Translations under genes and position numbers: made by a program
Notes under the pieces: model-generated
Told to the model about the DNA's origin: nothing
What the model saw: only the letters and a program-made list of their open reading frames with translations
The model's database searches: none
Shown: piece after piece, positions 54,187 through 61,560 of the stretch
Layout: every line of letters starts with the position of its first letter
How positions within the stretch are numbered: the stretch's first letter is position 1
Source: RGIG3701 sp030530205
Lineage (GTDB): Bacteria > Planctomycetota > Planctomycetia > Pirellulales > Thermoguttaceae
DNA: 64,000 bases
Direction of reading: 5' to 3'
Assembly: GCA_030530205.1 (NCBI GenBank)
Contig: JAUMVK010000020.1
Location: 1-64,000, forward strand

Positions 54187-56954
54187 GCCTTTTTCCCTTC
54201 CTTCGCGGACACGCTGTCCTCGTCGAACAGGCATTCGATCGTGAGGTTTTTGTAGCGCGGCAGGTTGTAACCCAACGGCACGAAGCAGATGTGGATCAAA
54301 TCGTTGCAGGGGAGGCCGGTTTCCTGGATTTTGTTCTTCCATTCCTCCGGAACGTCAAAATTCAGGTCCTCACACAGAAGCCGCTGCAGCAGGTAGTGAT
54401 ACAGCTGGAAGTAGGAAGTCATCCTGGCGGTTTTCCCGGTTTTGGAATTTCTGGCGAATTGGCCGATGAATTGGGGCAGCGCCTGAGTCAGGACGTTCAG
54501 ATGGGCGGACTGATTACGGGCCCAAACGCCCAGATAGCCGGTGAAGTGAATCTTGACCGCCTCGTCGATTTCCTTTCGGAAGATGTCGCGCCATTTTTTG
54601 GTGAAGTGCCGGCGAATGGAATCGAGATGTTTCCTGCAGGCTTCTTTGTCGAAGGGCTGGCCGGGTTCGGGATGATAGTCGTTTTCCTCCTCTTTTTTGA
54701 GGTAGTATTCCGTAAGGGCATAAATTTCGTTGTACTTCGTTTTCGACTTGCCGTCCATGATTTCCTCATAGGCCAAACAGGATTGGGCCACATCAGGATC
54801 GTGACTTTTCATGAAGCCGTAATCCCGCTCAAAAGCGGAGAACGCGATAAAGTAGCGCGCGTTCGCTTTGACGAGGTTTTTCACAGCGACAAAAGCCACG
54901 GTCAGGTAGAGACCGGTCAGGGCCTTGAGCCGCTCGATTTTGACATTTTTGTTGGAGGTGTCCAGCTTGGTGTTCTCGACAATTTTATCCCTGTTGATAA
55001 ACAGAGAGTTGAACGAAAAGCCGGTGAGGGCCTTGGTCAAGGTGTCGATTTTCCTGCTGATTTCAGACTCGTCACCTTCGGAGATATTGGAGAAATAGGT
55101 ATCGATCTGCTTCTCAGGGAGGCGTGTAAGGACGTAGCGAATGATCTCCTCGTGCTTCATCAGCTCGCGGACCGATTTGGGCTTCGCATAACGTGCGAGA
55201 TACATAAAGCGCCGGGATTCAATCACGTTATTGGCGATGAAGTTCCGGAAAGGTTTGATCGCTCTTTTCTCTTCTTCGGTAACTTTATCACCGGGGAGAA
55301 CGTAGGTTTCGAGCCAGTCGTTGCTAATCGTTCCGTCCTCGTTGAGCCAGTTGGAGTTTTCGACGATACCGAGGGTTTCCACGGCATCCCTGAACAAAGC
55401 GCGTTTGGCACTCTCCAGGTCGGGTTTCATTTTGCCGATGCTGGCCAAAACGCGGAGCTGGTCAGCCACACGGCCTGCAAACCCGTGTTCATTAAAGGCG
55501 CTGAAATTCCGGCCTTTTTTGGCAGAAAAGACCACTTTTTCGTTTAATTCTTTTGATTCGAGCACGTCAATGAAGGCCTGAATGCTTTCAAACTTATGAA
55601 TATAAGCCGAAAGGACCTCGTTGACTTCTTTTCCATCCCAGAAATTGCAAAGGAAGGCGAGGAGTTTCACAAGGGGTTCGGTATTTGCGCTGCTCAGGAA
55701 AGGCTCCTTGCTCGTATCAGCCGGAACTTTTTCGGTAGTAAAGACCGTAAAATCACCGTCAAACGCCGCAAAGAAGGGAACGATCAGATCCTTGACTCCA
55801 TCCCAGAACAACTCGGCGTAATCGTGATACAATTCCTCTTTTTTCTCATCGGATTCCGATTCACGAAGATCAGCGACCATGGTCTCCAACTCCTCAGAAT
55901 CTTTTATTTCCCTGAAGAGGAGAAAATCGAGAATGGTATAAATCTTCTGTCTGTAGGAGTCATACTGTTTATCCTTGATTTCGGAATAAAACATATCCAC
56001 CATCATTTCACGGAGTTTTCGCATATTCACGCCGAGGTTTTTCCCCTCTTTGAGAATGCTGAAACGATAGTACTCCTCCGTGATTTTTTTCTTGTCCTCA
56101 AGTGTCGCGGCATTCAAAACGAGGTACAAGATCTTCAGGTTCATCCTGGAATTATTGAAAAAACTCTCGTTAATTCGGGTGATCATCTCGTCGTAATGAG
56201 TTTCAATCGTTATCCAGTTTCCATTGCTTCCCAAAAACTGTCCCTTCAAATTGTCGCAGAAAAGAATGGACGAATCCTCAAAATGGGCCAGCTTGTTTCG
56301 AAGGGTACTGAGGATCCGCAGAGCACTTTTATTGTATGCCCAATTCGGGTCTTCAATTTTCTGCCTGGGATCCGGCCGGCTGTTTTTCTGATGTTTAGGC
56401 CTTTCAGATTGTTTAAAACCAGCACCCAAAAAACCGAGGTAAGGGGTAATGCTATTCAGAATCTTTTTCAGTTTTTCATCCTGTCCCTTGCTGAGACTCT
56501 GGCCAAGGCAGTCCTCGACCGTTTCGACATTCTGCAGATTTGCGATGGAGTACAGCACGTCATTGATGTAAATGCCAAGGATTTTCTGGATGTCGAGGAT
56601 GTTGTGAATGATTTGAATGCGGATCGAATCGTTCGGGAATTCCTGACCGAAGAATTCCTTTTCGAGAGTGGATTTCAGGCCAAGGTAGTCCACAGGATCG
56701 TTTTCCGCAGGGTTGAGGAGCGTACCCAGGAGGCTGCTGCGCTGGACGTCGATTTCATCGTCAATCTTATTGACTGTGAAACTTTTTTCCACACGATGCG
56801 GCAAGGAAAGACTGCGCCCGCGGGAATCCGTCTCGACCGCGATGTCGGCGGTGTTGCCACGGCCAAATTGCGTAATCGTCAAACGGCTGTTTCCATGCGA
56901 AAAAGCAGACTTGACACCAATACGCTTGATTGTCGATTTCTTATTGTGCGGCAT
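54183..56954 (-). CDS. cas13d: Cas13d RNA-guided RNase (type VI-D effector)
   Basis: A 923-residue protein, the size usual for Cas13d. Stretches along the whole length match known Cas13d proteins. Examples are GVKSAF near residue 13, DYLGLKSTLEKEFFG, IQIIHNILDIQKIL and YRFSILKEGKNLGVN. Near the end are YFQLYHYLLQRLL and VPLGYNLPRYKNLTIE. Both HEPN sites are intact: R219-H224 (LRNKLAHF) and R813-H818 (ARNQSAHL). It should process its crRNAs and cut target and bystander RNA. AAAGGAG precedes ATG, and only 24 bases separate it from the Lon-like gene, so both are co-transcribed. No WYL gene is nearby, in contrast to well-known VI-D loci. Confidence 0.95.
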   Translation of the reverse strand: MPHNKKSTIKRIGVKSAFSHGNSRLTITQFGRGNTADIAVETDSRGRSLSLPHRVEKSFTVNKIDDEIDVQRSSLLGTLLNPAENDPVDYLGLKSTLEKEFFGQEFPNDSIRIQIIHNILDIQKILGIYINDVLYSIANLQNVETVEDCLGQSLSKGQDEKLKKILNSITPYLGFLGAGFKQSERPKHQKNSRPDPRQKIEDPNWAYNKSALRILSTLRNKLAHFEDSSILFCDNLKGQFLGSNGNWITIETHYDEMITRINESFFNNSRMNLKILYLVLNAATLEDKKKITEEYYRFSILKEGKNLGVNMRKLREMMVDMFYSEIKDKQYDSYRQKIYTILDFLLFREIKDSEELETMVADLRESESDEKKEELYHDYAELFWDGVKDLIVPFFAAFDGDFTVFTTEKVPADTSKEPFLSSANTEPLVKLLAFLCNFWDGKEVNEVLSAYIHKFESIQAFIDVLESKELNEKVVFSAKKGRNFSAFNEHGFAGRVADQLRVLASIGKMKPDLESAKRALFRDAVETLGIVENSNWLNEDGTISNDWLETYVLPGDKVTEEEKRAIKPFRNFIANNVIESRRFMYLARYAKPKSVRELMKHEEIIRYVLTRLPEKQIDTYFSNISEGDESEISRKIDTLTKALTGFSFNSLFINRDKIVENTKLDTSNKNVKIERLKALTGLYLTVAFVAVKNLVKANARYFIAFSAFERDYGFMKSHDPDVAQSCLAYEEIMDGKSKTKYNEIYALTEYYLKKEEENDYHPEPGQPFDKEACRKHLDSIRRHFTKKWRDIFRKEIDEAVKIHFTGYLGVWARNQSAHLNVLTQALPQFIGQFARNSKTGKTARMTSYFQLYHYLLQRLLCEDLNFDVPEEWKNKIQETGLPCNDLIHICFVPLGYNLPRYKNLTIECLFDEDSVSAKEGKKA

Positions 56955-56978
56955 TTTGTTGCTCCTTTGAAAAAGGGG

Positions 56979-58859
56979 TTAGTAAGGACAGCGAAAGACG
57001 ATTTCTTCGGGTTTTTGCATCAATTCATCAGCCAGCCAGCGCAAGGAATCCGGTACTGCATCATAAACACGCTGAAGGAGCGCGTCATCCCCTAAAACCC
57101 TGGCGGTACGCAAGGCCAGTATCGCCATAATATACGTTGGCTCTTTCAGGTGTTCCGCCTGTAAAAGCTGGTCACGTGTGTGCTGTTGCTGCTCAGGTGA
57201 GCCTAATTTGTTGATCAGGAATTTCTCGTAGGGCATGTAGCACGGATGGCCCTTCCATCCTTCATAAAAATGATCCGCTTTTTTCAGGCAGTCCTCAAAA
57301 TCGATGGTTTCCGGATTTGCATACATTAAAACCCAGTCAAGCCACGCCGTCAAATCATAAGCATTAAAGTTCTCCGGCAATTTGAAATTCTGCAAAAATG
57401 GGGCCTGAAACAATTCACCGGTTAAAACCCAGTAATCTTTTTGGCATTCGAGGCACTGGTTCAACTGACGCCCCAACGGCTCGTCGCTCCGGTTTTGCTC
57501 CTTTGTATAAGCGAAAATGTCGTCCCAATATTCCTGAAAAATGGTCAATTTATCCCACGCTTTGCGCAGAAGATTCACATCGCGACGCAGCCGCCCGAGA
57601 AAGAACAAACGCCTGGCTTTCGTGTTTTCTCCAGCCAAAGCCACACGAAGGTCCTCAATATCGGCCAGCCCATCCTTGATATTCCCCTCCTGACGCTCCA
57701 AAATACGATCCATGAGCAGAATATCGGGGTCAGTCTCTTCCCAAACTCCCAAATCGAGTTTTTGAATGACCCGAGATGACGTCTCTTCTTCCTTCAGATA
57801 GGACCCCAAAGGACCAAGCGGAATATCCGACGGCTTGAGCGGCTCGACGAGCGCCCGAAACTCTTGCGCTTTTAGCGTATTTCCCCGATGAAGTTCCAGG
57901 CGGCTGCGCATTTCAAGAGCGACATGCTTCACAAGCGCAGATTTGCTGGAAATGAAGGTTTCCAGAAATTGCTCAAATTCCGGTTCCTTCCAGTGCCCCT
58001 GGTGACTCAGTTCGTGCAGGAATTCGGCAAGTTCACGTCCCGTTGAGAACGAAAGTTCACTTGCGATCTCACGTGCAATCCGAAAAAGCGCACTCATCGG
58101 GTTTTTCTCAACTTCAAGGACCTGCAAATTCGAATCGTCCGGAATCAGGCCAGTATTCTTCAGTTGCTTCAGAAGTTCATCCGGTTCCATCGGCGTGGAA
58201 TCACGAAAGAATCCCTTTTGGCCTTTCACGTAAAAAAACTGGCCATACCCAAACCGGGCCGACGCGATGAGTTTTTGCGCGAAGGTTCCCGGCTCGACGG
58301 GCGTGAGAGTGGAGTCTCCTTTTTCGTCCGTCTGAAAACATCCGGTCGCGATGATGGAATCGGGGACCTCAACCTTCAAAATCTGGCAAAACGCCGCGAT
58401 CATGGCTGAAAGGGCAAGACTGCCGCCCTCGACATCACTAGACAGGATTCTTACGTTCGGAAACCCCACCTTGGGATTGTATTTTTGAAAAATCTGGTAC
58501 ACGAAGAGCGCGGCTTTATGCGCTAATCTGCTGGCACTGCAGTTTGCGGCTTCTGCATCGCATTTCAAGCTGCCATTTGAATCTACTGAGAGAAAATTAA
58601 TGGTTCCCGCGTCTGAGTCCAGTATGCCTCCGAGTTTCGCGCACGGAAAAGGTACGAGATTTACAGGAGGGCGCCGGGGCGAAATTCCGTCAACCGGAGG
58701 CTCGAAACGTTCCTGCGCGGACTTGGGAAGGCGGGACCAATACCACGCATAAGCTTTTAAAATCCAGGTGTAACGGAACGAATCAACACCTAAAGATTCA
58801 AGTTCCCGGGCGCTTCTGGCCCCAAACCAATCCCAGTCTTCAGACGCAGGAATTCTCAT
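56979..58859 (-). CDS. Lon-type Ser-Lys protease-like protein with helical C-terminus
   Basis: A 626-residue protein. Residues about 60-215 resemble the proteolytic domain of Lon. SSDVEGGSLALSAMIAAF corresponds to the DGPSAG serine site (Ser147) and ATGCFQ to the TGE turn. GTFAQKLIASARFGYGQFFY corresponds to the GGxxxK lysine site (Lys196). The spacing of 49 residues is close to that in Lon. There is no AAA+ ATPase domain; the remaining about 400 residues are helical and TPR-like, perhaps for substrate or partner binding. It lies between two unknown genes and cas13d in one operon. By analogy with Craspase and CalpL it may be a protease switched on by RNA recognition; that role is inferred. 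Confidence 0.6.
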   Translation of the reverse strand: MRIPASEDWDWFGARSARELESLGVDSFRYTWILKAYAWYWSRLPKSAQERFEPPVDGISPRRPPVNLVPFPCAKLGGILDSDAGTINFLSVDSNGSLKCDAEAANCSASRLAHKAALFVYQIFQKYNPKVGFPNVRILSSDVEGGSLALSAMIAAFCQILKVEVPDSIIATGCFQTDEKGDSTLTPVEPGTFAQKLIASARFGYGQFFYVKGQKGFFRDSTPMEPDELLKQLKNTGLIPDDSNLQVLEVEKNPMSALFRIAREIASELSFSTGRELAEFLHELSHQGHWKEPEFEQFLETFISSKSALVKHVALEMRSRLELHRGNTLKAQEFRALVEPLKPSDIPLGPLGSYLKEEETSSRVIQKLDLGVWEETDPDILLMDRILERQEGNIKDGLADIEDLRVALAGENTKARRLFFLGRLRRDVNLLRKAWDKLTIFQEYWDDIFAYTKEQNRSDEPLGRQLNQCLECQKDYWVLTGELFQAPFLQNFKLPENFNAYDLTAWLDWVLMYANPETIDFEDCLKKADHFYEGWKGHPCYMPYEKFLINKLGSPEQQQHTRDQLLQAEHLKEPTYIMAILALRTARVLGDDALLQRVYDAVPDSLRWLADELMQKPEEIVFRCPY

Positions 58860-58861
58860 GT

Positions 58862-59803
58862 TTAAACCTCCGAAAATTTAATTACCAATTCCCCTGATGG
58901 CGTAAACAAAACCGACGTTGGAGCGTTTACAAGGTAATTGCGCAGCACTCCGCTCAAGGGGCTCAGGTCGAGGATCCAACGTTCACGATGTTTGTCATCT
59001 CGCCGGGCCGCAAACGCGCCGACACGAACCTGCACAGGGATCACCGGATTTCCTTCGGAATCCCGGATCTCGATCCCAATTTGCCAGCGGTCGTTGAGCC
59101 AACGCAGGATCTGGAGCTTGCCGTTGTCGGTCATGTACACCAAATTCGCCTGCTGCTCGCGTAATGAATCGGGTGGGGTTCCATCGTCGCATGCCGCAAA
59201 AACGGCGGGGTTATAAACAGGGGCGTGGGGTCTTCTCTCGATTTCTGTTACCTGCTTGCTCCATGTTCCCTGGATCCTTTTACGCGGCAACATAGACGCC
59301 ATTTTACCAGCAATGTCGTAAGCGAATTCCGTCACAGGCACCGCAACGACCGGAAGACAGTTCTCCTCTGGAATCGGATACGTGTCAAGCCAGTCCCGCA
59401 AAAGTGATGCGGTTTCTTCGTTGATCATCTTCAACGAGGTCTCTTCAAACCACGTCTCGAAAAATTTACCTCTTTTCGGGGAATACCAACCTGCATCCTT
59501 CGAAAACTCATAAAAAGTGTAAAAATCCTGGGCTTCGATGATCGAAAAGGCGAGTTCTTCCCCCTCCTGTTCATCAAGGTCCCACATTCCGCACCGGCAC
59601 CGTTCGGAAAAAATCTGATCCAGTTTTCCAGTAAATTGCTCCCTTTGGAAAATTTCTGGTAATTTGTCAAAAGCCTCGGAATCTCCAAGGGCTTTCATAC
59701 GGCTGGCAAGCTGAATGTATTGGAGGAGATATTCCTCTTCGTTAAGCGGATTTTTTTCGATCCTTGCTTTCAATTTTAAAATACCTTCCTCTTTTCTGTT
59801 CAT
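58862..59803 (-). CDS. Unknown protein of the Cas13d operon, beta-rich C-terminus
   Basis: A 313-residue protein. The first about 165 residues are helical (KLKARIEKNPLNEEEYLLQY), and the second half is beta-rich and ends LVFTPS-like strands (SVLFTPSGELVIKFSEV). It overlaps the upstream gene by 4 bases and is 2 bases from the protease gene, so stoichiometric expression is likely. No family was recognised. A substrate or adaptor of the neighbouring protease is one possibility. Confidence 0.5.
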   Translation of the reverse strand: MNRKEEGILKLKARIEKNPLNEEEYLLQYIQLASRMKALGDSEAFDKLPEIFQREQFTGKLDQIFSERCRCGMWDLDEQEGEELAFSIIEAQDFYTFYEFSKDAGWYSPKRGKFFETWFEETSLKMINEETASLLRDWLDTYPIPEENCLPVVAVPVTEFAYDIAGKMASMLPRKRIQGTWSKQVTEIERRPHAPVYNPAVFAACDDGTPPDSLREQQANLVYMTDNGKLQILRWLNDRWQIGIEIRDSEGNPVIPVQVRVGAFAARRDDKHRERWILDLSPLSGVLRNYLVNAPTSVLFTPSGELVIKFSEV

Positions 59804-60405
59804 GATTCCATCTCCTTTACATTATTATTTTCAGAATTCATGTGGTCCGCAATCAGGACAAATTTCTTCCCATCGCGGAAATCTGACCTTTCATCCAGGT
59901 GACTTTTAGACCTTATCTTCCAGGAATGAAGAGACAGATTTGGAAATACTCTAAATGCCGTTCTAATGGTATAGGGCCCCGAAACGCCATTTCTGACATT
60001 TGAAGACAAAACAATAAACAATTTTTTTGAAAAATCCATAATTTTTATATATTGAGTTGGCTCCGGATCATCAGTCCCATACAATTCCATTGTTTTCACA
60101 GGATAAAAAGCGACCTGGTGCAAGTGGTCCCGGCCTTCTGCGCAGACTTGAATGGCGGTCTGCCTGATGAGAGTAATGTACTCACGGACCAAAAGCTTCA
60201 GTTCCGAGGACTCAGGGGCTTCCGGATCCACCTCACGGATCGTACTCGCGTTAAACCCATCAAGCAGGCGCCATTTTTCGTCTTTATACTTTTCAACCAC
60301 GTGCTTTATAACGTGTTCAAACAGACTTTTCTGCGAAGAAAAACGAAGTTTTCCTGATGGTTCCTTAACCTCTACGGTGAGATAATCAAATTCCTGTTCA
60401 CTCAT
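59800..60405 (-). CDS. Unknown protein of the Cas13d operon
   Basis: A 201-residue mixed alpha/beta protein. A helix LLVREYITLIRQTAIQVC is followed by HLHQVAFYPVKTM and KKLFIVLSSNVRNG, then AFRVFP. The His-containing, beta-rich second half distantly recalls small RNase toxin folds, but no catalytic pattern is clear. It overlaps both neighbours (8 and 4 bases). The function is unknown; partner of the sigma-like protein is a possibility from gene order. Confidence 0.45.
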   Translation of the reverse strand: MSEQEFDYLTVEVKEPSGKLRFSSQKSLFEHVIKHVVEKYKDEKWRLLDGFNASTIREVDPEAPESSELKLLVREYITLIRQTAIQVCAEGRDHLHQVAFYPVKTMELYGTDDPEPTQYIKIMDFSKKLFIVLSSNVRNGVSGPYTIRTAFRVFPNLSLHSWKIRSKSHLDERSDFRDGKKFVLIADHMNSENNNVKEMES

Positions 60406-61375
60406 CTTCGGTTTCTCCTCCCGTCAACGTAATTTCATCGTATATTTTCTGATAACTTTCACAAAGCTCGGGCAGTTTTTCGAGGTAACGTGACAAACAA
60501 CGCGCGACGTTATCTGCCGGCATTTTGAGAAGCGTCTTAAGACTTGGGGTTAAAAGCGGCGCGAAAATGTATTTTTGGGACAGACTGATCACCTTTCGAC
60601 TATCTATTTCACGACTCTCTACAGTGCGATAATGATTGGCTTTCAGGCTCAAATTCAGTTCAAAGATCTTCTCCTCGATCACTTGTGAATCACGCACGTG
60701 CCTCTCAAGGATCTTCGAATCCGCCTCCGTTTCCGAAGTCTCGTGGATCTCCGCGATTTCATGCCTTGTGTCATCGTGGAGACGAACCATCTGTTCGTGG
60801 GTCTTCGAGAGTTTATCGTACAGCTGAAGCCCAGCCATCTCGTATAAACGGGAACCAAATTTCGGACAATTAATAACAATCGCCTGATGAAGTGAATCGA
60901 AAAGTTCTGTCATTTTAGCTTGCATTAAATCCTGCTCAGGGGACAGAGCCTTGACATCTTTCATTCCTTCGATACCTGAGATTTCTTCGTCATCGTTGCT
61001 GTCATCATCAGCCCAAACAATCTTCACACGTTCCGAACGGAATTTCTTTAAATAAGCGCTGACGTAGCTGTATGAGCAAAGAAACGCGATCGGGTCGCCT
61101 TTTTCATCGTCAAATTTGAGAAAAAGGGTCTGCCTCTCAACTCTTTTCCAATACTGCTCAAAGACGAAGAAGACAAAATCTTCCGTCCTCCAGTCATCAT
61201 TTTCCAAAACCCTTCGGCAAACCTGCCCTAATGGACCGGTAAGACTTAAATCGTCTTCACTGTCTTGGGGCTTGTAGCCTTCTCGAATAAGCAGCGCCTC
61301 GGCAATGCGCCCCCATTCTTCTTCCCAGCCGGGATCATGATTCTGGATTTTCTGAATGTCAAATTTCTTAGGCAC
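60398..61375 (-). CDS. Sigma-factor-region-2-like protein of the Cas13d operon
   Basis: A 325-residue protein when started at GTG 61375, which has AAGGA 5 bases upstream; an upstream ATG gives an unlikely extension. Residues about 65-130 have the pattern of ECF sigma region 2: TEDFVFFVFEQYWKRV, an aromatic/acidic loop, then GDPIAFLCSYSYVSAYLKKF and RSER. An acidic linker follows and SPEQDLMQAKMTELFDSLHQ resembles the lead-in to region 4, but a clear region 4 HTH is not visible. The long helical C-terminus is unusual for ECF factors. It may be a transcription factor controlled by the protease two genes on. This is a pattern-based call, not proven. Confidence 0.4.
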   Translation of the reverse strand: MPKKFDIQKIQNHDPGWEEEWGRIAEALLIREGYKPQDSEDDLSLTGPLGQVCRRVLENDDWRTEDFVFFVFEQYWKRVERQTLFLKFDDEKGDPIAFLCSYSYVSAYLKKFRSERVKIVWADDDSNDDEEISGIEGMKDVKALSPEQDLMQAKMTELFDSLHQAIVINCPKFGSRLYEMAGLQLYDKLSKTHEQMVRLHDDTRHEIAEIHETSETEADSKILERHVRDSQVIEEKIFELNLSLKANHYRTVESREIDSRKVISLSQKYIFAPLLTPSLKTLLKMPADNVARCLSRYLEKLPELCESYQKIYDEITLTGGETEDE

Positions 61376-61560
61376 AATGATCCTTTCTATAAAAAACGTA
61401 CTTCTGTAATCTTTTGCCCAAACACAAGTGTATCTTTGGGCAAAAAATACCAAACAATGATCATTTTAAAAATAATATGAACCGCAAACACAGTGGGAAA
61501 AAACTGTTTGCGGTACGAAAAACTCATCTCCCCATTTCGTGACAGGATAAACCGGAACAA
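61376..61560 (-). promoter_or_regulatory. Intergenic region with two perfect hairpins
   Basis: In transcript order, a 10-bp perfect stem ACCGCAAACA/TGTTTGCGGT (61481-61490 with 61505-61514) is followed by an 11-bp perfect stem TTTTGCCCAAA/TTTGGGCAAAA (61412-61422 with 61435-61445), then the AAGGA site and GTG. Neither is followed by a clear U run, so they may be attenuator, processing or protein-binding sites. This is the only long gap in the cas13d operon. Confidence 0.55.

Noticed and set aside
53299..54342. Long N-terminal extension of Cas1 in the VI-D locus
   Set aside because: The extension lies inside cas13d in another frame, and the ATGA overlap at 54186 gives a normal Cas1 length.
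54183..58859. WYL, Csx27 or Csx28 accessory genes of known type VI systems
   Set aside because: No WYL-like or multi-helix membrane accessory protein is found near cas13d within the window.
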